NCBI RefSeq assembly: GCF_001457025.1
Contig: NZ_KQ758600.1
Coordinates: 124,001 to 188,000, forward strand
Origin: Pseudarthrobacter enclensis
GTDB lineage: Bacteria > Actinomycetota > Actinomycetes > Actinomycetales > Micrococcaceae
Length of the DNA: 64,000 nucleotides
Direction: 5' to 3'
In this document: piece after piece, positions 1 through 10,312 of the stretch
Numbering within the stretch: position 1 is the stretch's first letter
Layout of the letters: each line of letters begins with the position of its first letter
Program-made: the position numbers and the translations under genes
Notes under the pieces: model-generated
What the model was told of the DNA's origin: nothing
Database searches by the model: none
The model's input: only the letters and a program-made list of their open reading frames with translations

Positions 1-2400
1 ATCGGCAACGGCGCGGGTGCAACCATTACCGGGACACTGGCCGGGCTGGACCGGGGCGCCGTCGCGTGGGTGCCCCAGCATCCTGTGATGTTTGCGTCCA
101 CGGCGCTGGAGGAAGTCCTGCTGTACCTCGGCACGGACGCCAGGAACACCCGTGACCGGCAACTCGCCGAGGAGCAGGCCCGGACATGCCTGGCGCGCGC
201 CGGCGCCGGGCACCTGGCCGGGAAGCACCCCGCCGAGCTGAGCCCCGGGGAACTGCGCCGCGTAGCCCTGGCACGGGGCCTGGCCCGGGTCGAGGCCGGG
301 GCCACCGTCCTGCTCCTCGACGAACCCACCGCGCATCTGGACAGCAGCTCCGCCCGGGCCGTCGAGGACGCCATCCGCAGCCTCCGCGGCCAAGTCACGG
401 TGATCCTGGTGGCCCACGAGGAACGCACCCGCCGCCTCGCGGACGTGCTGGTCCCCGTGGCCGCCCCTGGCAGGGGCGCGGCGGCCGGGGCCGAGGGCAT
501 TGCAGGGTCTCCTGCCGGAAACGGAGACGGACGGGCTTTCCCGGTACCAGCGGACGTTTCCGGAGAAGCCCCGGCCGGCACCCCCGTCGCCGCCGCGGCT
601 TCCGGGACCGATGCGGGCAGCACCGGCACGGACGGCACCGGTCCGGGCAGCACCGTTCCTGCCGGCAGGGCCACGGCCCGTCCCGCCGGCGCGGCCCTGG
701 GCCTGCTCGCCCCGCTCCTCGCCCCCGTGCGGGGAAAGTTCGCCGCGGCGGCCGTGGTGGGGACGTTGGCTGCCGTGTTCGCCGTGGCACTGTCCGGACT
801 GTCCGGCTGGCTGATCATCCGCGCCAGCGAACAGCCCCCCATCCTCTATTTGCTGACAGCCATTGTGGGCGTCCGCTTCTTCGGCATCGGCCGTGCGGTA
901 CTGCGGTACTGCGAACGCCTGCTCCTGCATGACGCGGTGTTCTCTGCGCTGACCCGGCTCCGCGGACGCCTGTGGGAGACGCTGAGCCGGCGCGCGCTGT
1001 CCCTGCGGCGCCTGCTGCAGGGCGGAAACGTCCTGGGAACGGTGATTGACGACGTCGACACCATCCGGGACCTGCTGCCACGCGTGGTGCTGCCCCCGCT
1101 GACAGCGGTGGCCGTCGCCGTCCTGGCCGTGGGCACCACGTCCCTGGTGGTCCCGCCGGCGGTGCCCGCCGTCATCGCGGCCGCTGCTGCCAGCCTGGTC
1201 CTGGCGCCCGCGCTGGCGCTGTGGGGCGACCGGAAATCCGCCACCGCCGAACAGCTGCTGCGCTCAGGCGTGCTGCGGCGCATCTCCGCCGCCCTGGACG
1301 CCCGCGCGGAACTGTCGGCCAACAGCGTGGCCCCGAAGGTGCTGGAAGGCCTGCACGGCGAGGACCGCAAAGCCACCCGTGCCTCCCAGCGCTCTGCCTG
1401 GGCGGAAGGCCTGGGCCATGCGGTCACCACCGCCGCGTGCGGGATGGCGGCCCTGGCGAGTGCCTGGCTGGCTGCACCCGCCGTCCTGGACGGGCGGATT
1501 GAACCGGCCACGGCCGCAGTCGTGGTGCTGCTGCTCCTGGCCCTGGTGGAGCCCTTTGCAGCGATGACGACGGCGGCCCGGCAGTTCCCGGCGCTGCGCA
1601 CCGTCCTGCAGCGCGTGGCGGAGTCCGGCGCCCTGGGCTCGTCCTCCGGCCCGGAAACGCCCGGCGACCCGAACCGGACGGCGACGGACGGGCTGTACCG
1701 GGTACCGGAACGCAACGGCGGCGCCGCAGGGCTGGAACTGACCGGACTCGCCGCGGCATGGCCGGGCGGAGAGCCCGTCTTCACCGGTCTCAACGCCGTT
1801 GCCGGCCCCGGCCACTGGCTCGCCATCACGGGCCCGTCCGGATCCGGCAAATCAACGCTCCTCTCAGTGCTGCTGGGCTTCCTGCCCGCGGCGTCGGGAA
1901 GCGCCCGGGTTACCGGAGGCGCAGCCTGGTGCCCGCAGGAGGCGCACCTGTTCGACTCGACCATCCGCGGCAACCTCCTCCTGGGCCGGCGGGAAGGTGC
2001 CGGACCGGCCGGTGGGGACGGCGCAGCGGAACGGGACATGGCTGCGGTGATCGCCGCCGTCGGACTTGGCCCGCTGGTGGAGCGTCTGCCCGCGGGGCTG
2101 GACACCCGGATCGGCCCCGGCGGGGCTTTCCTCAGCGGCGGCGAACGGCAGCGGCTGGCGGTGGCGCGCACCCTCATGACCGGGGCCGAGATGATCCTGC
2201 TCGACGAACCCACGGCGCACCTCGATGCCGAATCCGCCCGGGCCATGCTGGCGGACCTGAGGGTTGGACTGCGCCACAGGACGGTGGTGCTGGTGACACA
2301 CCACGCGGCCGACATCCACGCCGAGGATGTCAGCCTGGTCCTCACCCCGGCGGAGGCGTCACAGGTTCCCGGAGGGGCCGCAGCGGAGCTGCGTGCCTAG
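1..2400 (+). CDS. cydDC: Fused CydD-CydC thiol/heme ABC exporter (5' end outside window)
   Basis: The reading frame is open from base 1, so the start and the CydD membrane half lie upstream. The visible part has 799 codons. It begins in the CydD nucleotide-binding domain (Q-loop VPQHP, signature LSPGE, Walker B LLLDEPTAHLD). A Gly/Ala/Pro-rich linker of roughly 75 residues follows, then a six-helix CydC membrane domain and a complete second ATPase domain with Walker A GPSGSGKST near base 1831, signature LSGGE and LLLDEPTAHLD. CydDC exports glutathione/cysteine-type thiols, or moves heme, and is needed for cytochrome bd assembly; cydAB would be expected just upstream. Both halves are in one polypeptide rather than two. 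The family is clear; substrate is inferred from homology. Confidence 0.9.
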   Translation: MGNGAGATITGTLAGLDRGAVAWVPQHPVMFASTALEEVLLYLGTDARNTRDRQLAEEQARTCLARAGAGHLAGKHPAELSPGELRRVALARGLARVEAGATVLLLDEPTAHLDSSSARAVEDAIRSLRGQVTVILVAHEERTRRLADVLVPVAAPGRGAAAGAEGIAGSPAGNGDGRAFPVPADVSGEAPAGTPVAAAASGTDAGSTGTDGTGPGSTVPAGRATARPAGAALGLLAPLLAPVRGKFAAAAVVGTLAAVFAVALSGLSGWLIIRASEQPPILYLLTAIVGVRFFGIGRAVLRYCERLLLHDAVFSALTRLRGRLWETLSRRALSLRRLLQGGNVLGTVIDDVDTIRDLLPRVVLPPLTAVAVAVLAVGTTSLVVPPAVPAVIAAAAASLVLAPALALWGDRKSATAEQLLRSGVLRRISAALDARAELSANSVAPKVLEGLHGEDRKATRASQRSAWAEGLGHAVTTAACGMAALASAWLAAPAVLDGRIEPATAAVVVLLLLALVEPFAAMTTAARQFPALRTVLQRVAESGALGSSSGPETPGDPNRTATDGLYRVPERNGGAAGLELTGLAAAWPGGEPVFTGLNAVAGPGHWLAITGPSGSGKSTLLSVLLGFLPAASGSARVTGGAAWCPQEAHLFDSTIRGNLLLGRREGAGPAGGDGAAERDMAAVIAAVGLGPLVERLPAGLDTRIGPGGAFLSGGERQRLAVARTLMTGAEMILLDEPTAHLDAESARAMLADLRVGLRHRTVVLVTHHAADIHAEDVSLVLTPAEASQVPGGAAAELRA

Positions 2401-2425
2401 GAGAGGACGCGGTTGACGCCGGGGA

Positions 2426-2944
2426 CTACCCGTCGACGTCGTGCAGGTGATGGACGACGTCGTGCAGGAAGTACCGGGCGAGCGTCAGGACGGTGAACTC
2501 CGAACCGTTGCTGCGGAGCCCCTTGCGGTCCCACTCCGACTCACGGACTCCCGCGAAGGACTCCGCCACCTGCAGGCCCTCGGCCGTGAGCTCCGCGCTG
2601 ACCACTGCGGGATCGGCGTTGGCGTAGTCCTTCTCGATTGCCGTGCGGTCCTGGTCCCAGTTCTCGAACGTGGCCCCGTCGGAGTCCAGCATGAGGTTCA
2701 GGCGCTGGTCGAACAGGCTGAACACGTCCCTGACATGGCAGGCGTATTCGAGAGAGGACCAGGTGCTGTCGTCGGGCCGTTCGGCAACGTCAGGGCGGCG
2801 CAGCACCGCACGCCACCGGGGCAGCATGTTCTCGATCGCCCCGGGGATGGTGGCCGGCGTGGTGCTGGCGGGGTCGAAGGAGCAGTCGGGGCAGGGCCGG
2901 TCCAGGACCCAGGTCCAGTCCTTCTCATCGGGCACGATAGGCAT
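2426..2944 (-). CDS. DinB-like metal-binding protein
   Basis: This 172-residue protein has the DinB/YfiT four-helix-bundle pattern. One histidine lies in the segment YACHVRDVF and others in FLHDVVHHLHDV at the C-terminus, the usual metal-ligand positions. In actinobacteria such proteins often act as mycothiol- or bacillithiol-dependent transferases or isomerases, but no substrate can be read from the sequence. It starts 20 bp after the parC stop on the same strand and is probably cotranscribed with it. Confidence 0.7.
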   Translation of the reverse strand: MPIVPDEKDWTWVLDRPCPDCSFDPASTTPATIPGAIENMLPRWRAVLRRPDVAERPDDSTWSSLEYACHVRDVFSLFDQRLNLMLDSDGATFENWDQDRTAIEKDYANADPAVVSAELTAEGLQVAESFAGVRESEWDRKGLRSNGSEFTVLTLARYFLHDVVHHLHDVDG

Positions 2945-2964
2945 GGCAGCAGTCTAAGCGGGAT

Positions 2965-5472
2965 CTAGGCGGGATCCGCCCACGCCATGGCCGGGCCGAT
3001 CGCGTCAACGGCCTGGGACAGTGGAACACCGGAACCGTCACGCCGGCCGTGCTCCTGCGGAAGCGAACGGGCCACACCCGCGGCGGAGGACGCCTTCGCC
3101 GGGCCGTGCCCCGCCCAGGCGAGCAGCAGGGTGTCCTCACCCTTCAGGAACCGGTGCGCCCGGACTCCGGCAGTGGCGCGTCCCTTGGAGGGGTACTCGG
3201 AGAACGGGGTCACCTTCGCGGTTCCCGGGGCGGTGCCGGGCAGCGCGCCGTTGGTCCCCGCGATGGTGACGACGACAGCGGCCTCGTCCGAGGGCTGCAC
3301 CACACCGAAGAACGCCACCCTGTCTCCCGCGGCGAGCTTGATGCCTGCCATTCCGCCGGCCGTCCGTCCCTGCGGCCGTACCGCCGAGGCAGCGAACGTC
3401 AGCAGCTGGGCCTGCGCCGTCAGGAACACCAGGTCGGAGTCGTCGCCGGCCGCCGGTGCCACGCCCACCACCACGTCCTTGTCCTTGAGCGTGATGACTT
3501 CCCAGTCCTCGCGGTTCAGCGGGTAGTCGGGCTGAACCCGCTTCACCACGCCCTGTGCAGTTCCGATGGCCAGCACCTCGTCCAGGGAAACGAACGCCAC
3601 CAGGGTTTCGCCCTTGAGCAGGGTCAGGAATTCCTTGGCCGGAACGCCGCCTGCCAGGTTGGGCAGGCCGGCCACGGGCGGCAACGCCGGCATGTCCATG
3701 ACCTGGAGGCGCAGCATCCTGCCCTGCGAGGTGACAGCAGCGATCTCGCCCCGGGCCGACGTCTTCACCACGGACGTAAAGACGTCGTGCTTGTTGCGCG
3801 GGCCCGCCTCCGCCAGCGGTTCCTGGTTGCTGGTGCGGCCAATCTGTCCGGACGCCGTCAGGATGGCCCAGCAGGGATCGTCCGCGATTTCCAGCGCCAG
3901 CGGAGCGGCCTTGGCCTTCTTTCCATTCGTGCCGGCCAGCTCGGCAGCGACCGTGGGGGAGACGGCCTCCGACTCGAGGAGGATGGTGCGGCGCGGAGTG
4001 CCGTGTTCCTCGGCGATGGCGGCAAGCTCATCGGAGACCACCGAACGGAGCAGGTCCTCGGAATTGAGGATCGCTTCCAGTTCCGCAATCTCGCGGCGCA
4101 GTTCGTCCTGTTCCTTCTCCAGCTCAATCCGGGAGTACTTGGTCAGCTGCCTCAGCCGCAGTTCCAGGATGTAGTTCGCCTGGATTTCGGTGAGGTCGTA
4201 GATGGACATCAGGCGTTCCCGCGCAGCCGCGGCCTCATCCGAGGAGCGGATGATCTGGATGACCTCATCGATGTCCACAATGGCGATGAGGAGGCCTTCC
4301 ACCAGGTGCAGCCGGTCCTTCTTCTTGCCCAGCCGGAACACAGTGCGGCGGCGGACCACGTCGATCCGGTGGTTGACGTAGACGGTGAGCAGGTCCACCA
4401 GGCCCAGCGTCTGCGGCTGCCCGTCCACCAGGGTCACGTTGTTGATGCCGAAGGAGTCCTCCATCGGCGTGTACCGGTAGAGCTGCTGCAGCACCGCGTT
4501 CGGGTTGAAGCCGTTCTTCAGTTCGATGACCAGGCGCAGGCCGTTTTTGCGGTCTGTCAGGTCCACGATGTCGCTGATGCCGGTCAGCTTCTTGGCGTTG
4601 ACCGCGTCCTTGATCTTTTCGATGACCTTTTCCGGGCCCACCATGTACGGCAGCTCGGTCACCACCAGGCCGGTGCGGCGGGCCGAGAGCTGCTCGACCT
4701 CCACCTTGGCCCGGGTCTTGAAGGATCCGCGCCCCGTGGCGTAGGCGTCGCGGATGCCGTCCAGGCCCACGATCCGCCCGCCGCTGGGCAGGTCCGGGCC
4801 CGGAACGAAGCGCATGAGGTCATCCAGACCGGCCTCGGGATTGGCAATCAGGTGCCGTGCGGCGGCGATGACCTCCACCAGGTTGTGCGGGGCCATGTTC
4901 GTGGCCATGCCGACGGCGATGCCGGTGGCGCCGTTGACCAGCAGGTTGGGGAAGGCAGCCGGAAGCACATCCGGCTGGGTCAGCTGGTTGTCGTAGTTGG
5001 GGACGAAGTCCACCACGTCTTCGTCGAGGTGGCTGGTGAGCGTGAGGGCGGCGGGGGCAAGCCGTGCCTCGGTGTAGCGCGGAGCTGCCGGGCCGTCGTC
5101 GAGCGAGCCGAAGTTGCCGTGCCCGTCGATCAGCGGCAGGCGGAGCGAGAAGTCCTGCGCCATGCGCACCATGGCGTCGTAGATCGCGGCGTCGCCGTGC
5201 GGGTGCAGCTTTCCCATCACTTCGCCCACCACGCGTGCACTCTTGACGTGCCCGCGGTCGGGGCGGAGCCCCATGTCGCTCATCATGTAGAGGATGCGGC
5301 GCTGTACCGGCTTCAGCCCGTCGCGGGCATCAGGCAGGGCCCGCGAATAGATCACGGAGTAGGCGTACTCCAGGAACGAGCCTTCCATCTCGGAGGTGAC
5401 GTCGATATCGACGATGTTCTCCGTGTAGGGGGTCGTGTCCACGACGGGGGCTGGGGCTTGGCGGCGGGCCAT
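2965..5472 (-). CDS. parC: DNA topoisomerase IV subunit A (ParC)
   Basis: This 835-residue type IIA topoisomerase A subunit cuts and religates DNA to decatenate daughter chromosomes. The N-terminal breakage-reunion domain carries [17 protein letters not shown], the quinolone-region segment [15 protein letters not shown] and the catalytic tyrosine in PRYTEARL (Tyr133). A coiled-coil stretch lies near residues 440-480, and a beta-propeller C-terminal domain follows. The GyrA box (QxxGGKG) is not present where expected in the C-terminal domain, which favours ParC over GyrA. Residue A95 aligns with the quinolone-contact Ser83 of E. coli GyrA, and D99 with Asp87. The gene stands opposite the GNAT/acyl-CoA synthetase gene, with an 80-bp divergent promoter region. 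The partner parE is not in this window. Confidence 0.92.
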   Translation of the reverse strand: MARRQAPAPVVDTTPYTENIVDIDVTSEMEGSFLEYAYSVIYSRALPDARDGLKPVQRRILYMMSDMGLRPDRGHVKSARVVGEVMGKLHPHGDAAIYDAMVRMAQDFSLRLPLIDGHGNFGSLDDGPAAPRYTEARLAPAALTLTSHLDEDVVDFVPNYDNQLTQPDVLPAAFPNLLVNGATGIAVGMATNMAPHNLVEVIAAARHLIANPEAGLDDLMRFVPGPDLPSGGRIVGLDGIRDAYATGRGSFKTRAKVEVEQLSARRTGLVVTELPYMVGPEKVIEKIKDAVNAKKLTGISDIVDLTDRKNGLRLVIELKNGFNPNAVLQQLYRYTPMEDSFGINNVTLVDGQPQTLGLVDLLTVYVNHRIDVVRRRTVFRLGKKKDRLHLVEGLLIAIVDIDEVIQIIRSSDEAAAARERLMSIYDLTEIQANYILELRLRQLTKYSRIELEKEQDELRREIAELEAILNSEDLLRSVVSDELAAIAEEHGTPRRTILLESEAVSPTVAAELAGTNGKKAKAAPLALEIADDPCWAILTASGQIGRTSNQEPLAEAGPRNKHDVFTSVVKTSARGEIAAVTSQGRMLRLQVMDMPALPPVAGLPNLAGGVPAKEFLTLLKGETLVAFVSLDEVLAIGTAQGVVKRVQPDYPLNREDWEVITLKDKDVVVGVAPAAGDDSDLVFLTAQAQLLTFAASAVRPQGRTAGGMAGIKLAAGDRVAFFGVVQPSDEAAVVVTIAGTNGALPGTAPGTAKVTPFSEYPSKGRATAGVRAHRFLKGEDTLLLAWAGHGPAKASSAAGVARSLPQEHGRRDGSGVPLSQAVDAIGPAMAWADPA

Positions 5473-5552
5473 GGAGTGGGTAAATCCTTCTGGTGCTGGG
5501 TTATTCGGCAGCGTTCGGCGGCGCTGCGGCAGTTTTTGGCTAGGCTAAGCCT

Positions 5553-8237
5553 ATGGTGGATCAGCCCGGGGACGGCGAATATCCGGAGCATTGGGAAGCC
5601 GATGTCGTCCTGCGTGACGGCGGAACAGCGCACCTGCGGCCCATTCATCCATCGGATGCCGAAGCGATCCAGACCTTCCACGCCGGACAGTCGCAGAATT
5701 CAATCTACATGCGCTTCTTCGCCTTCAAGGCACGGCTGTCCGCCAAGGAGCTGAAGCGGTTCACCGAGGTGGACTACAAGGACCGGGTGGCTTTCGTCAT
5801 CACCATGCGCGGCGAAATCATCGGGATCGGCCGCTATGACCGGCTGGACGACCCCACCGAAGCCGAGGTGGCCTTCAACATCGCCGACGCCCACCAGGGC
5901 CGTGGCATCGGCTCGATCCTGCTCGAACACCTGGCCGCCGCGGCACACGAAAACGGCATCCAGCGCTTCAGCGCGGAGGTGCTGCCGGAGAACCGCAAGA
6001 TGCTCATGGTCTTCTCCGACGCCGGCTATGACGTCAAACGCCATTTTGACGACGGCGTCGTGAGCCTCGAATTCAACATCGACCCCACGGAGAAATCCCG
6101 GGCAGTCATGGAATCCCGCGAACACCGCGCCGAGGCCAGGAGCGTGCGCGACCTGCTCACGCCGTCGTCCGTTGCCGTGATCGGTGCCAGCCGCAAGTGG
6201 GGGACGGTCGGCTACCAGCTGCTCGAACACATCATCGAAGGCGGGTTCCCCGGCAAGGTCTACGCCATCAACCCGGAAGCCCTTGAACTGGCCGGCATGC
6301 TGTCCTACGGCCGGCTGACCGAAGTACCGGACCCGGTGCAGCTCGCCGTGATCGCCGTACCCTACGAGGAAGTCCCGTCAGTAGTGGAGGACTGCGCCGC
6401 GGCCGGCGTCAAAGGCCTCGTCATTGCCTCGGCGGGTTTCGCGGACGACGGCGAACGCGGCCTCCAGCGGCAACGGAACCTCGTGCGCCAGGCCCGGGCG
6501 AGCGGAATGCGGGTGATCGGCCCGGCGTCGCTGGGCATCATCAACACCCACCCCGAAGTCAGCCTCAACGCCTCCATGGCGCCTGTCCTCCCGCGCCGGG
6601 GCGGCCTGGGCCTCTTCAGCCAGTCGGCAGCCATCGGCGTTTCGCTCTATGCGGCCTCCACCAGGCGCCGGCTGGGGCTCTCCACGTTCCTGTCCGCAGG
6701 GAACCGCGCAGACGTCTCCGGCAACGACATCATGCAGTACTGGGAGGACGACGCCGACACCTCCGCCGTGGGCCTCTACCTGGAGTCGATCGGCAACCCG
6801 CGCAAGTTCTCCCGGATCGCCCGCCGCCTGGCCCGCACCAAACCGGTGATCGTGGCCAAATCGGACACCATGGGCCTGCGGCTGCCGCCGGGCCATGCCG
6901 TGCGCACCACGCAGGCCCCGGGCGGCGCGCTGGACGCGATGCTCCGCCAGTCAGGGGTGATCCGGGTCGAAACCATCGACCAGCTGGTGGACGTGGCACA
7001 GATTGTCTCCGGCCAGCCCCTGCCAGCCGGACCGGGCCTGGCCATCTTCAGCAACTCGCAGGCGCTCGGCACGGTGGTGGCGGACAGTGCCGCGGACCAC
7101 GGGTTGAGCGTTGAACGGCTGGTCACCGGGGTGGACCTCGACGCCGGCCGCTCGGTGGCGCTGCCCGCCCTCCGCGCGGCACTGCTGGAAGCGCTGGCAC
7201 CCGCGGACGTGCACGCCGCCGTCGCCGCGCTGCTGCCGGCCCGCGGGCTCACCGTGGACAGCATCGCCGAAGTCCTCGCCGAGGCCTCCGCCCAGGCCGG
7301 GAAACCCGTGGTGGCGGCCTTAACCGGCATCCTGGATGAGTCCGTCTACGTCGAAGGGATGCTGGGGACGGCGGGCAACGCCGTACCCTGCTACCCGAGC
7401 CCCGGAGCGGCGGTCGCGGCGCTCGCCGCCGTGGTCCGGTACTCGGAATGGGCGTCACGGGACCAGGGCCACTTCGTGGAACCGTCCGGCTGCGACCCCG
7501 CAGGTGCCCGCGCCGAGATCGACGTGCTGCTCCGGGACGTCACGGGGGAGCAGCTGAAGCAGCTGGACCAGGCCGCGGCCTCCTCGCTTTTGGGCCACTA
7601 CGGCATCTCCGTGCTCCCTTCCGCTCCCTTCGACACTCCCGACGAAGCGGTGGCGGCCGCGGAGGCGCTGGGCTGGCCGGTGGCCATCAAGACCACCGAC
7701 CCCGCGCTGCGGCACCGGCTGGACCTCGGCGGTGTGCGGCTGGGCATCGAGGACGCCGAGTCGCTCCGCCGCGACGTGGTGCAGATGCGCCGGGCACTGT
7801 CCCTGTACGGCGACCCGTCCCTGGAGGTCCAGTCCATGGCGCCGGTGGGACAGGCCTGCACCTTCCGGGCCATCGAGGATCCGCTGCTGGGCCCCGTCAT
7901 CTCCTTTGGATTGGCCGGGGACGCGGTGAACCTCCTCGACGACTGGTCCCACCGGGTGCCGCCGCTGTCCGCCGCAGACGTGCACGACTTCATCAGGGCG
8001 CCGCGGGCGGCGCGGAAGCTGTTCGGCTACCAGGGGCTTCCCGCCGTCGATGTCACCGCCCTGGAGGACCTGGCCGCCCGGCTCGCCTGGATGAAGGACA
8101 ACCACCCCGAAATTGCCCTGGTGGAGTTCAACCCGGTGCTGTGCGGCAGGGCCGGGGCCACCATCCTGGCCGCCGATGTCCGGATGGGCAACGCCGCCCA
8201 GCGCACCGACAGCGCGCGGCGGGCCATGCTGGGATGA
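5553..8237 (+). CDS. GNAT acetyltransferase fused to ADP-forming acyl-CoA synthetase-like domains (Pat-type)
   Basis: The protein has 894 residues. An N-terminal GNAT fold (about 20-180, acetyl-CoA loop AHQGRGIGSILLEHL) is followed by a CoA-binding Rossmann domain (about 205-300, starting SSVAVIGASRKWGTVG), a succinyl-CoA-ligase-like region and a C-terminal ATP-grasp domain (about 660-890). This is the layout of protein lysine acetyltransferases such as PatZ, although there GNAT is at the C-terminus; actinobacterial versions put it first. The usual catalytic SHTG of the synthetase seems to be replaced by a sequence around RTTQAP, so the synthetase part may only sense acyl-CoA. A TAGGCT -10 box ends 6 bp before the ATG, so the message is probably leaderless. 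A likely role is acetylation of acyl-CoA synthetases; targets are unknown. Confidence 0.8.
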   Translation: MVDQPGDGEYPEHWEADVVLRDGGTAHLRPIHPSDAEAIQTFHAGQSQNSIYMRFFAFKARLSAKELKRFTEVDYKDRVAFVITMRGEIIGIGRYDRLDDPTEAEVAFNIADAHQGRGIGSILLEHLAAAAHENGIQRFSAEVLPENRKMLMVFSDAGYDVKRHFDDGVVSLEFNIDPTEKSRAVMESREHRAEARSVRDLLTPSSVAVIGASRKWGTVGYQLLEHIIEGGFPGKVYAINPEALELAGMLSYGRLTEVPDPVQLAVIAVPYEEVPSVVEDCAAAGVKGLVIASAGFADDGERGLQRQRNLVRQARASGMRVIGPASLGIINTHPEVSLNASMAPVLPRRGGLGLFSQSAAIGVSLYAASTRRRLGLSTFLSAGNRADVSGNDIMQYWEDDADTSAVGLYLESIGNPRKFSRIARRLARTKPVIVAKSDTMGLRLPPGHAVRTTQAPGGALDAMLRQSGVIRVETIDQLVDVAQIVSGQPLPAGPGLAIFSNSQALGTVVADSAADHGLSVERLVTGVDLDAGRSVALPALRAALLEALAPADVHAAVAALLPARGLTVDSIAEVLAEASAQAGKPVVAALTGILDESVYVEGMLGTAGNAVPCYPSPGAAVAALAAVVRYSEWASRDQGHFVEPSGCDPAGARAEIDVLLRDVTGEQLKQLDQAAASSLLGHYGISVLPSAPFDTPDEAVAAAEALGWPVAIKTTDPALRHRLDLGGVRLGIEDAESLRRDVVQMRRALSLYGDPSLEVQSMAPVGQACTFRAIEDPLLGPVISFGLAGDAVNLLDDWSHRVPPLSAADVHDFIRAPRAARKLFGYQGLPAVDVTALEDLAARLAWMKDNHPEIALVEFNPVLCGRAGATILAADVRMGNAAQRTDSARRAMLG

Positions 8238-8318
8238 CGGTGCCGGAGGCGGCCGACGATACGCACCTGCGGATCCGGCGGTTGGAAAAGTGTGCGGCGC
8301 ATCTGTGAAAATGGGGGA

Positions 8319-9062
8319 ATGAGCTCCCAGCCTCCCGCCTCGGCGCCCGAAACGCCCGGCAACGAAAACCAGGCCGTCCGGCACCACAGCTCACACAGCC
8401 ACAGTTCCCAGGGCCAAAGCCTCGACGGCGCCCTGCAGAAGGCCGGCTTCTACCCCCGCCTCGTGGCGGACGTGGTGGACGATGCCCTGGACGGCCGCGA
8501 CTGCGTGGCCCACCTGGTGCACCTGGAAACCCACTTCGACCGGGCCGAAGTCCGCCGCCACATCACCGTGCTGGTGCTGACGTCGGACATGCTGGTGATC
8601 ACCCACGTGGACGACCAGCAGCTCGACGAGGCCGGTGAGCAGATCGTGGCGCAGATCTCCACCGAGTCAGTGCCTGTGGCCCAGATCCGTTCGGTGGTGC
8701 TGAGCTACATGTACGCCCAGCCCCAGAACTACAAGCCCTCGGACCCCGTCCGCGAACTGACGCTCTCCATCGCATGGTCCGGCGGCCAGCGCCTGGACAT
8801 GGGACCGGCCAGCTGCGGCGACCCCCAGTGCGAGGCGGACCACGGCCACACCGGCACCATCGCGCAGGAGGACATCGTCCTGCGCATCAGCGCCGAGGCC
8901 GACGGGCTGCAGGCAGTCCAGGACGCCAAACTCTTCGCCCGGGCCCTGCGCGCCGTCAACACCGGATCCCCATCGCCGGTGGCGCACGCGCAGTCCATGC
9001 CGCCCCGGCCCCGCGCCGGCGTCTTCGGCGCGCGCCTGAGCCGCGGCCACCAGCAGCGCTGA
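8319..9062 (+). CDS. DUF5998 family protein
   Basis: A 247-residue protein of a conserved actinobacterial family without assigned function. After a Ser/His-rich N-terminus comes a mixed alpha/beta region with LVLTSDMLVITHVDDQ and a short cysteine/histidine segment (CGDPQCEADHGH) that could bind a metal. The ATG at 8319 is preferred over the in-frame GTG at 8292 because an AT-rich GAAAAT hexamer ends 6 bp before it, as in leaderless actinobacterial genes. The stop overlaps the start of the next gene (TGATG), so the two are translationally coupled. Confidence 0.7.
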   Translation: MSSQPPASAPETPGNENQAVRHHSSHSHSSQGQSLDGALQKAGFYPRLVADVVDDALDGRDCVAHLVHLETHFDRAEVRRHITVLVLTSDMLVITHVDDQQLDEAGEQIVAQISTESVPVAQIRSVVLSYMYAQPQNYKPSDPVRELTLSIAWSGGQRLDMGPASCGDPQCEADHGHTGTIAQEDIVLRISAEADGLQAVQDAKLFARALRAVNTGSPSPVAHAQSMPPRPRAGVFGARLSRGHQQR

Positions 9063-10312
9063 TGCCGGACGAACAGCCGCAGGTTTCCCCTTCCACTCCC
9101 GCCGGACCCGGCCCGGTTTCCGGCGCTCCGGCCGCACCCGGACTTCCGCCCGCGCCCGCATACGGGCAACGTTCCGTGGCGGAGGTGCTGACCAGCGCCG
9201 CCGCCAGCATGGGCATCGGGGGCTTCACCAACACCCTGAAGCTTCCGCAATCCACCAGGGTCTGCGTCGTGGTGGCCGACGGCCTGGGCAGGAACCTGCT
9301 CAAGCAGAAGGCGGCCCACACCCCTTTCCTGCGCTCGGTGCTGCAGTCCGGGCAGGGTGACGTCCCGGTCTGGCTGGACTCGGCGTTCCCCTCCACCACG
9401 GCGGCCGCACTGTCCAGCCTGGGCACCGGCCTGCCGCCCGGCGAACACGGCATGGTCGGCTACGACGTACTGGACCCGCGCCAGGACAAGGTGGTCAACC
9501 TGCTGGGCAACTGGGATCCCGGCGTGGACCCTGAAGCATGGCAGCCCCACCCCACCGTGCTGGAGCGCGCCGCCGAACACGCCGACGTCACCACCATCAG
9601 CCTGCCGCAGTTCGCCGGCTCGCCCATGACCCGGGCGGCGCTGCGCGGCGGCCGATTCATTGCGGGCACCACGTCCCACGCCCGGACGGCCTCCGCTGCC
9701 GAGGCCATGTCCGGCAAGGGCCCCTCGCTGATGTACTTCTACCTCAACGAACTCGACAAGGCCGGGCACCGCTACGGCTGCCAGTCCGAGCAGTGGGAAC
9801 ACCAGCTGGAGGAGCTCGATGCCACGGTCAAGCGGCTCAGCACGTCGCTTCCGGCCGGCACGACGATCCTTGTCACCGCGGACCACGGCATGCTCGACGT
9901 CCCGGAACAGCACCGCCTCGACTACTCGGCCGACCCCGCCCTGGTGGACGGTGTGCGGCACACCGCCGGTGAACCGCGCATGGTGCACCTTTACCTGGAC
10001 GGGGCTGCGGGTGTCCGCGGCCGGGACCGCCTGCTGGCAGCATGGCGGAAGCGGTTCGGCAACCGGATCTGGGCCTTCACCCGCGAGGACGCCATAGCCG
10101 CCGGCCTGTTCGGAACCGTCCGCCCCGCCGTCGAAGGCCGGATCGGCGATGTGATGATCGCGGCCCGCGACTCCCTGGCCCTCTACGACACCCGCCGCAG
10201 CCGCCCCACCGCCATGGAAGTGGTGGGCCAGCACGGTTCACTGACCAAGGCCGAACGGGAGGTTCCGCTGCTCTGCTTCACCGCCGGCGGAAAAGGACAG
10301 CGTCGTGGCTGA
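9062..10312 (+). CDS. Alkaline phosphatase superfamily phosphodiesterase (nucleotide pyrophosphatase type)
   Basis: This 416-residue enzyme of the nucleotide pyrophosphatase/phosphodiesterase branch shows the two-metal site in order: VVADGLG (Asp), the nucleophile Thr in FPSTTAAA (residues 110-117), ELDKAGHRYG, VTADHGM and GQHGS. The first 35 residues are Pro/Ala rich and probably disordered. No convincing signal peptide is seen, so it is predicted to be cytoplasmic. It overlaps the upstream DUF5998 gene by one base and the downstream thymidine kinase by 8 bp, which suggests one transcription unit. The substrate is not evident. Confidence 0.8.
   Translation: MPDEQPQVSPSTPAGPGPVSGAPAAPGLPPAPAYGQRSVAEVLTSAAASMGIGGFTNTLKLPQSTRVCVVVADGLGRNLLKQKAAHTPFLRSVLQSGQGDVPVWLDSAFPSTTAAALSSLGTGLPPGEHGMVGYDVLDPRQDKVVNLLGNWDPGVDPEAWQPHPTVLERAAEHADVTTISLPQFAGSPMTRAALRGGRFIAGTTSHARTASAAEAMSGKGPSLMYFYLNELDKAGHRYGCQSEQWEHQLEELDATVKRLSTSLPAGTTILVTADHGMLDVPEQHRLDYSADPALVDGVRHTAGEPRMVHLYLDGAAGVRGRDRLLAAWRKRFGNRIWAFTREDAIAAGLFGTVRPAVEGRIGDVMIAARDSLALYDTRRSRPTAMEVVGQHGSLTKAEREVPLLCFTAGGKGQRRG

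Noticed and set aside
3049..5754. A 901-codon open frame on the plus strand opposite parC
   Set aside because: It is antisense to a clear ParC and crosses into the next gene; its composition (many Gly, Val, His, Arg) is typical of a shadow frame in GC-rich DNA.
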